The notes under the pieces: generated by a model | The model's input: the letters and a program-made list of their open reading frames with translations, nothing else | What the model was told of the DNA's origin: nothing | Database searches by the model: none | In this document: one piece after another, positions 55,402-64,000 of the stretch | How the letters are laid out: the number at the start of each line of letters is the position of its first letter | Position numbering within the stretch: position 1 is the stretch's first letter | Position numbers and translations under genes: made by a program | NCBI RefSeq assembly: GCF_000375585.1 | Contig: NZ_AQWP01000012.1 | Span: forward strand, 142,183-206,182 | Length of the DNA stretch: 64,000 nucleotides | Origin: Sinorhizobium meliloti 4H41 | Lineage (GTDB): Bacteria; Pseudomonadota; Alphaproteobacteria; Rhizobiales; Rhizobiaceae | Reading direction: 5' to 3'

Positions 55402-55402
<1 letters not shown>
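53657..55402 (-). CDS. ybhF: Double-domain ABC transporter ATPase (YbhF-like)
   Basis: A 581-residue protein with two ATPase domains. The first has Walker A GPDGAGKTT (residue 47 on; Asp in place of the usual Asn), signature LSGGMKQKLGLA and Walker B LLLLDEP. The second has GPNGAGKST, LPLGLKQRLALA in the signature position (Leu-Gly replacing Ser-Gly-Gly partly) and VLFLDEP. The degenerate second signature suggests one composite ATP site is weak. It drives the YbhS/YbhR export pore and is coupled to both neighbours by overlaps. Confidence 0.9.
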
Positions 55403-57154
<1,752 letters not shown>

Positions 57155-57184
57155 AATGAAGTGACTGTCTTGCAACGCCAGAGA

Positions 57185-57272
57185 GCAGCCCGCGTCTGCG
57201 GCGCGGGAAGCGTTCTTTCAGCCCAATTACTCGGTCTGGCTGGATTCCCGTGACGAGCACAGGAATGAGGAA
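57185..57272. repeat. RIME-type element, copy B (shortened)
   Basis: GCAGCCCGCGTCTGCGGCGCGGG, in parts, then TGGATTCCCGTGACGAGCACAGGAATGAGG repeat the centre and right arm of the element at 6008-6122. The left outer arm is missing or degraded. It lies between cecR and the sensor kinase gene. Confidence 0.65.
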
Positions 57273-57312
57273 GTCAACATAAGTCGTCGCGGGTATCCGA
57301 TCTCAACAGGCC

Positions 57313-58662
57313 TTAAGCAGCCGCGGCGAAATCGATGGTGATTTTCGTCCCTCCGCCGGGAACCGTATCGACCGCGATCCTCGCTTTGTGAAGCTCGCCG
57401 ATACGGTGAACGATCTTGAGGCCGAGCCCAAGCTGGCCGGAGCGCTTGACGTAGCCGAGATCGTCATTGTGCTCCGGCAGATCGACGAGGCCCCTGCCGT
57501 TGTCCTCGACAGACACCAGAGGTCCGGGACCGCAGGCGAGCACTATGCGCGTATTGGGCGGATTATGCTTCACCGCGTTTTCGATCAGGTTGCGGAGCAT
57601 GTTCTCGATGAGCGGCGCAATCACGCTTACGGGCGGTGTGCCGTGGTCTACGAATTCGATGGACTTGCCGTTGTCGAAAACAAATGGCGCAGTCGTCTGC
57701 GCGACCTCCGCCCCGATCGCCGAGAGGTCGGCGCGCTGAAAGGCCGAGGGGTCCACAGAGTCGGCCCGGGCAAGCGAGGTCAATTGTTCGAGAATGTGGG
57801 TCAGCGCATCGAGATCGCGCTCCGCATTGCGGGCGCGCGGATCGTCGATGCGGCTCAACTCCATCTTGGCGATCGAAACCGGTGTGCGGATCTCGTGGGC
57901 GATCGAGGAGGAAAAGACCTTCTGCGCCTGGATGAGATCTGCAACGCGCGCCAGGAGACGGTTGACGGCCGCGACAAGGCGCTCGATCTCCTCTGGCATG
58001 CGCGACGAGGGGAGGCGGGCATTGCCGTCACGCGGATCGATCGCATCGGCCGCCCGCACCGCAGCTGCCACCGGTTTGAGCGCACTGCGGATCGACCAGA
58101 TCGTGGCCCCGATCACGAGGCAGAACATCAGCGTCATGGGCACGATCATGGAATCGAACATCTCGCGCAGCAAAACGCTGTACATGAAGCCGTTGGGGTC
58201 CTTCAGGACGGCCAGCTCTACGAGCACGATCTCTCCATAACGCTCGAACGATTGGCCGCCGGCAACGCTAAAGGGTTTGCCGGGTGCGATCAGCCGTTTC
58301 CAGAAAGTCGGTGCGTTGACGGCGAGCGGAAGAAAATGCTCCGAACATTCGGCCGAGCAATTGGTGAAGAGCACCGAGCCGGAAGCGGTGCGCACCCTCA
58401 CATAGATAGCACCCGGTCCATCGCGTTCCAGGTAACGCTCTTTCAGCTCGTGACCGAGCTTGAATGTCAGTTCCCCGTCCTGCTTCGCGATTGCGGTCGA
58501 CAGGGTGTCTGTCTCCTCCTGCAGCATCAGAACGCTGAGCTCGTCATCGTCGAACCAGTAGTCGGCGAAGACGACGCCGACCTGCAGGATCATGGCGAGC
58601 AGTGAGAAGGCGATGACGCGGCGGGCGACGATGCCGATGAGCGACGGGTTCCAGCTCTTCAT
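57313..58662 (-). CDS. Sensor histidine kinase, QseC/PmrB-like
   Basis: A 449-residue membrane kinase. Helix 1 is VIAFSLLAMILQVGVVFADY (about 17-36), a periplasmic sensor loop follows (about 37-165), helix 2 is MIVPMTLMFCLVIGATIW, then HAMP, the H-box SSSIAHEIRTPVSIAKMELS and ATPase boxes NLIENAVKHNPP and GLGLKIVHRIGELH. The start at 58662 overlaps the regulator stop by one base. With the regulator and the divergent EptA-like gene it forms a PmrAB-like lipid A module. Confidence 0.9.
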   Translation of the reverse strand: MKSWNPSLIGIVARRVIAFSLLAMILQVGVVFADYWFDDDELSVLMLQEETDTLSTAIAKQDGELTFKLGHELKERYLERDGPGAIYVRVRTASGSVLFTNCSAECSEHFLPLAVNAPTFWKRLIAPGKPFSVAGGQSFERYGEIVLVELAVLKDPNGFMYSVLLREMFDSMIVPMTLMFCLVIGATIWSIRSALKPVAAAVRAADAIDPRDGNARLPSSRMPEEIERLVAAVNRLLARVADLIQAQKVFSSSIAHEIRTPVSIAKMELSRIDDPRARNAERDLDALTHILEQLTSLARADSVDPSAFQRADLSAIGAEVAQTTAPFVFDNGKSIEFVDHGTPPVSVIAPLIENMLRNLIENAVKHNPPNTRIVLACGPGPLVSVEDNGRGLVDLPEHNDDLGYVKRSGQLGLGLKIVHRIGELHKARIAVDTVPGGGTKITIDFAAAA

Positions 58663-59333
58663 CAAACCGTCCGAAGCAGATAACCAATGCCGCGCACGGT
58701 TTCGATCTGCACGCCGGTTTCCGCCGACTGCAGTCGCTTGCGCACCCTGGAGACGGCGAGTTCCAGCGCATTCGAGCTCAGTTCCTGGCCGTATTCGGAA
58801 AGAGCCGTTTCGAGCCTGCGCTTCGGGACGACACGTCCGACCTCGCGCAACAGGATTTCGATCAGCGAGCGCTCGCGCGGAGGAAGCGGCAGAACGGCGC
58901 CCTCGCAGGTAAGCTCCGCCGTTGCAGGATCATAGCGCAGCGCACCGGCCTCGAGGACCGGCTGTATCGCATTGGGATTTCGCCTGAGCATTGCCCTGCA
59001 GCGGGACAGAAGTTCGCGATGGTGAAACGGCTTGACGAGATAATCGTCGGCGCCGGCGTCGAGCCCGGCGATACGCTCGTCGACCGATCCGCGTGCGGTG
59101 ATGATCAGCACCGGCAGGCCGACATGCTCCCGCCGGATCCATTGCAGGAGCTGCAGGCCGTCGCCGTCCGGAAGGCCGAGATCGAGGAGAACCAGATCGT
59201 GCTCGCGCGCGGCAATGGCGGCCTCGGCATCGCGCAACGTCGAAACGCCGTCGAGCCGCCAACCCGCGTCATGCATGGTCTCGCTGATGAGTTCGGTAAG
59301 GCGAGGACTGTCCTCGACGAGGAGTAAACGCAT
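58662..59333 (-). CDS. OmpR/PhoB-family response regulator, QseB/PmrA-like
   Basis: A 223-residue regulator. Receiver residues 1-115 have the phospho-Asp in LVLLDLGLPDGDGLQLL and the Lys in DDYLVKPF. The C-terminal winged helix (about 125-220) ends SSNALELAVSRVRKRLQS..IETVRGIGYLLRTV, the standard Trans_reg_C ending. The start at 59333 gives MRLLLVEDSPRLTELISETM. Divergent from the EptA-like gene across about 240 bases, which probably contains its target site. Confidence 0.92.
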   Translation of the reverse strand: MRLLLVEDSPRLTELISETMHDAGWRLDGVSTLRDAEAAIAAREHDLVLLDLGLPDGDGLQLLQWIRREHVGLPVLIITARGSVDERIAGLDAGADDYLVKPFHHRELLSRCRAMLRRNPNAIQPVLEAGALRYDPATAELTCEGAVLPLPPRERSLIEILLREVGRVVPKRRLETALSEYGQELSSNALELAVSRVRKRLQSAETGVQIETVRGIGYLLRTV

Positions 59334-59573
59334 GCAGATCGCAGCCTGAGTCTTCTGGCGCCGGTGACGGGGGACCATAGGACGTTTTTCCCGGGGTGCC
59401 AACTTGCGAAATCCGCCGGGCGCGGGGACGCCGCTCGTACCGGCGATGCCGACAGCTTTCCGACAGCTCGTCCGGGCTACTGGGCATGCTCCCCTGGATC
59501 GCAAACGGTGCAGGGAACATGAAGGTCACGCCGCACCATGCCTGCAAGGGGCGCGGCTTTGGAGGTGAGCAAC

Positions 59574-61304
59574 TTGAAGATCCCGCGGATTCCCCGGCCC
59601 GAGATTGGCAGTATAAGCCTGAGCGCGATCGTCGCTCTCTATCTGCTGCTGGCGACCAACAACTCGTTCTGGGCTCATGCCAACGTCTATTTCGATCACG
59701 CCCGGATGAGCCTGCTTGCCTTCGCAGCGGCACTCTACCTCGTCCTCTTCGCGATCTTGACGCCTCTCTCGGTCAAGTACCTGATGAAGCCGGCGCTGGT
59801 TATTCTCATCCTGGTGTCGGCGACGGCCGCGTATTTTGCCGACACCTTCGGCATCGTCATAGACCGGGACATGATCGGCAATGCCGCCGTTACGACACGG
59901 GCCGAAGCCAGCCACCTGCTGACATTCAGCCTTGCGCGGCATCTCCTCGTCTACGCCGTCCTCCCTTCGATCCTGATCGCCTGGGTCAGGGTACGCCACC
60001 GCCGGTTCCTGCGGAAGGCCGCGGTCAATTTCGCCTTCGTCTCCGTATCGCTCCTCGTCGGCGCAGGCCTCGTCTATTCCAACTTCGCGACGGTGGCCTA
60101 CGCGCTGCGCGAACATACGGACCTCATGAAAAGGTTCAATCCGTCCGGACCGCTGATTGCCGCCGTGCGCTACGGCCTTTCGACCTATCGGGAGCGCAAT
60201 CTGGTCGTACACCCTCTTGGAACCGACGCGCATCAGGGCGCGCGCGTTGCCGCCGCGGGGAAACCGGTCGTCGTCGTCGTCGTTGCGGGCGAGACGGCGC
60301 GTGCCATGAACTTTTCGCTCAACGGCTACGAACGCGAGACGAATCCGGAATTGCAGGCACTCGGGGTCGTCAACTACCGCAACACGACGAGTTGCGGCAC
60401 GGCGACCGCCGTCTCGCTTCCCTGCATGTTTTCGGTCTATCCGCGCAGCCAGTACAGCGACTGGAAAGCGCGCTCGACCGAAAATCTCGTCAATGTGCTG
60501 ACGCATGCCGGTGTCTCGGTGAGCTGGTGGGACAACAATACCGGCAGCAAGGGGATTGCCGATCTCATCAGCTTCGCAAGCCAGACCGGCCGCAAGAACA
60601 GCCCGCTTTGCACCAACGGCGAATGCCTGGACGAGATCCTCCTCGGCGATCTCGACCGGAAACTCGGGGCGGCGACGTCGAACAGCGTCATCGTGCTGCA
60701 TCAGCTCGGCAGCCACGGCCCCTCATACTACCTTCGCTATCCCGAGGCGTTCCGCCGCTTCACGCCCGACTGCCGAACGCCGGAACTCATGCGTTGCTCG
60801 ACCGCGGAACTGGTCAATGCCTACGACAATACGATCCTCTACACCGACCACATCCTCGCCAGCGTCGCGCGGCTGCTCGAAAAGCATCAGGACCGCATTG
60901 CCGGCGCGATGATCTATATGTCGGATCACGGCGAGTCGCTTGGGGAGAACGGCCTCTACCTCCACGGCGCGCCTTATGTGATCGCCCCGAAGGAACAAAC
61001 CCAGGTGCCGTTCGTCGCCTGGTTTTCGAAGCCGTACCAGGCTGCGATGGGCGTCGACGCCGGCTGTCTTGCCAAGGACGCCGACCAGCCCAAATCGCAC
61101 GACAACCTGTTTCACACGGTGCTCGGCATGATGGACGTCAAGACGAGAATCTATGACCGCGATCTCGACGCTTTTGCCGCCTGCACGCGGCCCGCAGGCA
61201 AAGAGAACCAGCCGGTGCCGGGATATCACGCGGTCCAGAATGGCGAACCCGCATCAAGCGCCGGCGGGTCGCAGGAAGCGAGGTGGGCGCCCGGCCTTCT
61301 GTGA
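59574..61304 (+). CDS. eptA: Lipid A phosphoethanolamine transferase (EptA-like)
   Basis: About 576 residues. Five N-terminal helices (about 15-190) are followed by a periplasmic sulfatase-fold domain. The nucleophile Thr lies in NTTSCGTATAVSLPCMFS, zinc ligands in VVVVAGETAR and YMSDHGESLGENGLYLHG, and paired cysteines in the catalytic domain are those of EptA. It transfers phosphoethanolamine from phosphatidylethanolamine to lipid A, lowering negative charge and polymyxin binding. The TTG at 59574 is chosen because GGAGGTGA lies seven bases upstream; ATG 59538 is in frame but poorly placed. About 30 residues after GYHAVQNG are an unusual tail. Confidence 0.88.
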   Translation: MKIPRIPRPEIGSISLSAIVALYLLLATNNSFWAHANVYFDHARMSLLAFAAALYLVLFAILTPLSVKYLMKPALVILILVSATAAYFADTFGIVIDRDMIGNAAVTTRAEASHLLTFSLARHLLVYAVLPSILIAWVRVRHRRFLRKAAVNFAFVSVSLLVGAGLVYSNFATVAYALREHTDLMKRFNPSGPLIAAVRYGLSTYRERNLVVHPLGTDAHQGARVAAAGKPVVVVVVAGETARAMNFSLNGYERETNPELQALGVVNYRNTTSCGTATAVSLPCMFSVYPRSQYSDWKARSTENLVNVLTHAGVSVSWWDNNTGSKGIADLISFASQTGRKNSPLCTNGECLDEILLGDLDRKLGAATSNSVIVLHQLGSHGPSYYLRYPEAFRRFTPDCRTPELMRCSTAELVNAYDNTILYTDHILASVARLLEKHQDRIAGAMIYMSDHGESLGENGLYLHGAPYVIAPKEQTQVPFVAWFSKPYQAAMGVDAGCLAKDADQPKSHDNLFHTVLGMMDVKTRIYDRDLDAFAACTRPAGKENQPVPGYHAVQNGEPASSAGGSQEARWAPGLL

Positions 61305-61796
<492 letters not shown>

Positions 61797-61819
61797 TCCT
61801 TGCGCGGATCTCCCTGGGG

Positions 61820-61932
61820 CCCTCGTTCCTGTGCCCGTCACAGGAATCCAGTCAGCCCCAAGTCCGGGCTGAAACGATTCTTCCGCGCTGCAGACGCGGA
61901 GCTGCCGGGTCCCTCTGACAAGCACCGGGGCC
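61820..61932. repeat. RIME-type element, copy C
   Basis: CTCGTTCCTGTGCCCGTCAC, CAGGAATCCAGTCAGCCCCAA and CGCGCTGCAGACGCGGAGCT repeat the element of 6008-6122 with about 15-20% divergence. The surrounding 61797-62121 gap holds no gene besides this repeat and the ribosome site of the phosphatase gene. Confidence 0.7.
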
Positions 61933-62121
61933 AGGTGGACAAAGCCGTCGTGCGCCTGTCCGCGCTCACTGTTCCTGCCACGCATCGGGCTTTCCGAATA
62001 TCGGTTCCGATTGTCCGGGCGATGCGCTAAAGCTCTCGGACCCTGGGCGGCTTCAGATGGCCGATTCATATCAGCGACGAAAGGAGCGCGCCGTCTTGGA
62101 CGAGCAAAGGAGAAGCGATTC

Positions 62122-62781
62122 ATGAATAGCCGGCGTTTCACCTTCGCCGTCGGTGACATTCACGGTTGCCTCGCACAACTCGAAACCTTGCTTGCCAGTA
62201 TCGAATCCGTCGTCGCCGGCGGCCGGGTGGTCTTCCTCGGCGACCTCGTCGATCGCGGCCCGGACAGCCGCGGCGTCGTGGAGCGGATCATGGCCGGGCC
62301 GCGCAGGCCGGGCTGGGAATGGATCACGCTCAAGGGCAATCACGAGGCCATGCTGCTGGCGGCACGCAAGGGCCAGGCCGAGATGTCCCTATGGCTGACG
62401 AACGGGGGAGAGGAGACGATGGCTTCCTATAGCGGCGCCATTCCGTTGAGCCATCTGGTCTGGATGGCGGAACTGCCGTCGCTCGTCGTTGATCAGCACC
62501 GCATTTTCGTCCATGCCGGTGTCGACGAGACCATTCCGCTCGAAGAACACGGCGACGACATCCTCCTCTGGATCCGCACCGATCCGAACTACTCCGGCAC
62601 CTATTGGGGCAAGCATGTCTGCCACGGACACACGCCGAGCCGAAGCAATCCGCGCACCGTCGGGAACAGGACCAATGTCGATTCCGGCGCCGTCTTCGGC
62701 GGCATGCTCTCCTGCGCCGTTTTCGATGACGACAGGGCGGGAGGCCCGATCGATTTTCTGGTTACGGATGGATACAGCTAA
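62122..62781 (+). CDS. Metallophosphoesterase, Ser/Thr protein phosphatase-like
   Basis: A 219-residue calcineurin-like phosphoesterase. All core motifs are present: GDIHGCLAQL (about 12), GDLVDRGPDSRG (about 42), GNHEAML (about 75), HAGVDETIPLE (about 133) and CHGHTPS (about 170). Size and motifs match PrpA/bacteriophage-lambda-type phosphatases, which act on phosphoproteins or diadenosine tetraphosphate. AAAGGAGAAG precedes the ATG. No kinase partner is adjacent. Confidence 0.9.
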   Translation: MNSRRFTFAVGDIHGCLAQLETLLASIESVVAGGRVVFLGDLVDRGPDSRGVVERIMAGPRRPGWEWITLKGNHEAMLLAARKGQAEMSLWLTNGGEETMASYSGAIPLSHLVWMAELPSLVVDQHRIFVHAGVDETIPLEEHGDDILLWIRTDPNYSGTYWGKHVCHGHTPSRSNPRTVGNRTNVDSGAVFGGMLSCAVFDDDRAGGPIDFLVTDGYS

Positions 62782-62823
62782 GGGCCTGTTTAGATTCGGG
62801 CTACCCGCCGCGACTTGTTTCAT

Positions 62824-62938
62824 TTCCTCATTCCTGTGCTTGTCACAGGAATCCAGCCAGCCCAAGTCCTTGGGCTGAAAGAACGCTTCCCGCGCCGCAG
62901 ACGCGGCGCTGCTGGATCGCTGTGACGAGCACAACCTC
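62824..62938. repeat. RIME-type element, copy D
   Basis: Full-length copy with both outer arms: TTCCTCATTCCTGTGCTTGT at the left and the inverse GATCGCTGTGACGAGCACAA at the right. It lies ten bases from the left end of the IS630 element; the right arm loses identity at that point, probably because of decay next to the insertion. Confidence 0.8.
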
Positions 62939-63036
62939 AACGGCCTTAGAGTCGGTCAGCCTTAAGCTGAATCGAACCGGGATTCCCTTTTTGCTGCGAT
63001 TGTGATTCAAGATCATTGCTGGTGAGGAGGCCAGCA

Positions 63037-63465
63037 ATGATGGCGCGACCTCTTTCTCTTGATTTACGCCAGCGCGTCGCCGACGCCTTGGCAGGAGGCA
63101 TGACGGTGCGGGCGGCAGCGTTGCGCTTTGGAATATCAGCGGCGACGGCGGTGCGGATCGGCCAGCTCGACCGGTCCGGCCGCGGTTTGGCGCCGGCCAA
63201 GATGGGTGGCCATGTCAAACCGATGCTGCGGGGCGCGGCGGCCGATGAGGTTCACCGTCGGCTGGCGGCCAAGCCCGATTGGACGGTGCGGGCGCTTGCC
63301 GCCGATCTGAAGGCGGCCGGGATCGATGTCTCTCACGACACCGTTTGGCGTTTCCTGCGCCGCGAAGGCAAGACATTTAAAAAAAACGCTGATCGCCAGC
63401 GAACAGGACAGGCCGAAGGTGGCGCGGTTCCGAAGCCGCTGGAAGACCCATCAACATCGACTTGA
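63037..63465 (+). CDS. IS630 transposase, N-terminal frame (orfA)
   Basis: A 142-codon frame beginning MMARPLSLDLRQRVADALAG behind GAGGAGG. It encodes the DNA-binding half: a homeodomain-like HTH (GGMTVRAAALRFGISAATAV) and a second HTH (WTVRALAADLKAAGIDVSHD). After the A-run at 63379-63386 the frame ceases to resemble transposase, so a shift into the next frame is needed for full-length protein. Confidence 0.9.
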   Translation: MMARPLSLDLRQRVADALAGGMTVRAAALRFGISAATAVRIGQLDRSGRGLAPAKMGGHVKPMLRGAAADEVHRRLAAKPDWTVRALAADLKAAGIDVSHDTVWRFLRREGKTFKKNADRQRTGQAEGGAVPKPLEDPSTST

Positions 63466-63985
63466 TCCGCGCCGCCTGGTGTTCGTCGACGAAACCTGGG
63501 TCAAAACCAACATGACGCGCACCCGCGGCTGGTGTCAGCGCGGCCAGCCGCTTTTCGCCAGAATACCGCATGGCCATTGGAAGACGCTGACCTTCCTCGC
63601 CGGGCTGCGCCACGACCGCATCGTCGCGCCCTTCGTGCTCGATGGCCCGATCAACGGCGTTGCCTTCACCGCCTGGGTCGAGCAATGCCTGGCACCAACC
63701 CTCAATCCCGGCGATATCGTCATCCTTGACAATCTCGGCAGCCATAAGGGCAAGCCTGCGCGCAACGCCATCCGCGATGCCGGCGCCCATCTGTTCTTCC
63801 TGCCGCCTTACAGCCCCGACCTCAATCCGATCGAGATGATGTTCGCCAAACTGAAGACCCTGCTGCGCAAATCCGACGAGCGCAGCGTCGACGCGACATG
63901 GAGACGCCTCGGCGAAGTCCTCAAAGCCTTCAGCCCGCATGAATGCGCCGCCTATCTCAGGCATGCGGGATATGTTTCAACATAA
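63326..63985 (+). CDS. IS630 transposase, catalytic frame (orfB)
   Basis: This frame carries the DDE catalytic domain: the first Asp in LVFVDETWVKTNM, the second in VILDNLGSHKG and the Glu in PPYSPDLNPIEMMFAKLK. It is offset by one base from orfA and overlaps it. The residues before KKTLIASEQDRP (before about 63379) do not look like transposase, so it is expressed by frameshifting from orfA and not from its own ATG. Confidence 0.9.
   Translation: MSLTTPFGVSCAAKARHLKKTLIASEQDRPKVARFRSRWKTHQHRLDPRRLVFVDETWVKTNMTRTRGWCQRGQPLFARIPHGHWKTLTFLAGLRHDRIVAPFVLDGPINGVAFTAWVEQCLAPTLNPGDIVILDNLGSHKGKPARNAIRDAGAHLFFLPPYSPDLNPIEMMFAKLKTLLRKSDERSVDATWRRLGEVLKAFSPHECAAYLRHAGYVST
63379..63386 (+). other. A8 slippery run, transposase frameshift site
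   Basis: Eight adenines sit exactly where orfA homology ends and orfB homology begins (TTTAAAAAAAACG). Ribosomal shift by +1 (or -2), or transcript slippage by polymerase, would fuse the two frames. Confidence 0.75.
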
Positions 63986-64000
63986 ACCTGACAGACTCTA

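Larger units (their letters stand above)
62949..63998 (+). mobile_element. Complete IS630-family insertion sequence
   Basis: A 1050-bp element. Terminal inverted repeats GAGTCGGTCAG (left) and GAGTCTGTCAG (right, read inward) match at 10 of 11 positions. Both ends are flanked by TA (62947-62948 and 63999-64000), the IS630 target duplication. It carries one transposase in two overlapping frames. Both ends and the DDE residues are present, so it may still be active. Confidence 0.93.

Overview
The window is GC-rich DNA from an alphaproteobacterium of the order Hyphomicrobiales, most probably Ensifer/Sinorhizobium. Three things support this: RIME-type mosaic repeats and small GC-rich palindromes between genes, the protein sequences, and a gene order (hut, phn/pho, gcdH, htpG, gab, a polysaccharide cluster with an MsbA-like exporter, a class II aldolase, opp) that, as I remember it, follows the pSymB chromid of S. 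meliloti and S. medicae. No rRNA, tRNA, CRISPR array or replication origin was recognised.

Layout, left to right. (1) 1-1.4 kb: the end of a histidine-degradation operon (hutI, start of hutH) with a HutC-type palindrome. (2) 1.6-3.2 kb: a divergent MFS exporter and ArsR repressor sharing an operator. (3) 3.3-10.9 kb: phosphate/phosphonate uptake (phoCDET/phnCDEE) and phosphonate-catabolism accessory genes (2H phosphoesterase-like protein, phnM, phnN). A three-unit Pho box precedes the first operon, and a RIME element separates the two groups. (4) 11.2-20.4 kb: a catabolic island with a dipeptide-type ABC importer, a SelA-like PLP enzyme, a cog3964 amidohydrolase, a RidA protein and an IclR regulator; its substrate is unknown. 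(5) 20.8-25.6 kb: a DauA-like D-amino-acid dehydrogenase, a LysR regulator, glutaryl-CoA dehydrogenase and a class III CoA-transferase. (6) 25.6-32.9 kb: htpG with a heat-shock-like promoter, ackA, gabT-gabD and a divergent regulator that fuses MerR, XRE and cupin domains.

(7) 33.2-38.3 kb: a surface-polysaccharide operon (acyltransferase, two family 2 glycosyltransferases, MsbA2-like exporter), then an fba aldolase. (8) 40.1-48.8 kb: an opp oligopeptide importer behind a sigma54-like promoter, facing a DctB/DctD-like two-component system whose activator has GAFPGA in place of GAFTGA. (9) 49-51.4 kb: an MhqO/MhqD-like pair and a Phd/VapC-type toxin-antitoxin module. (10) 51.4-57.1 kb: a cecR-ybhGFSR type drug exporter operon. 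(11) 57.3-61.3 kb: a PmrAB-like two-component system divergent from an EptA-like lipid A phosphoethanolamine transferase. (12) 61.4-64 kb: a small protein, a metallophosphatase, RIME repeats and a complete IS630-family element with a frameshifted transposase and TA target duplication.

Most of the window looks like a scavenging and surface-adaptation chromid segment: ABC importers feeding short catabolic operons, each with a local regulator. The least explained parts are the 11-20 kb island, the altered sigma54 activator next to a sigma54-like promoter, the three-domain gab regulator, and the stem-loops that follow every binding-protein gene.
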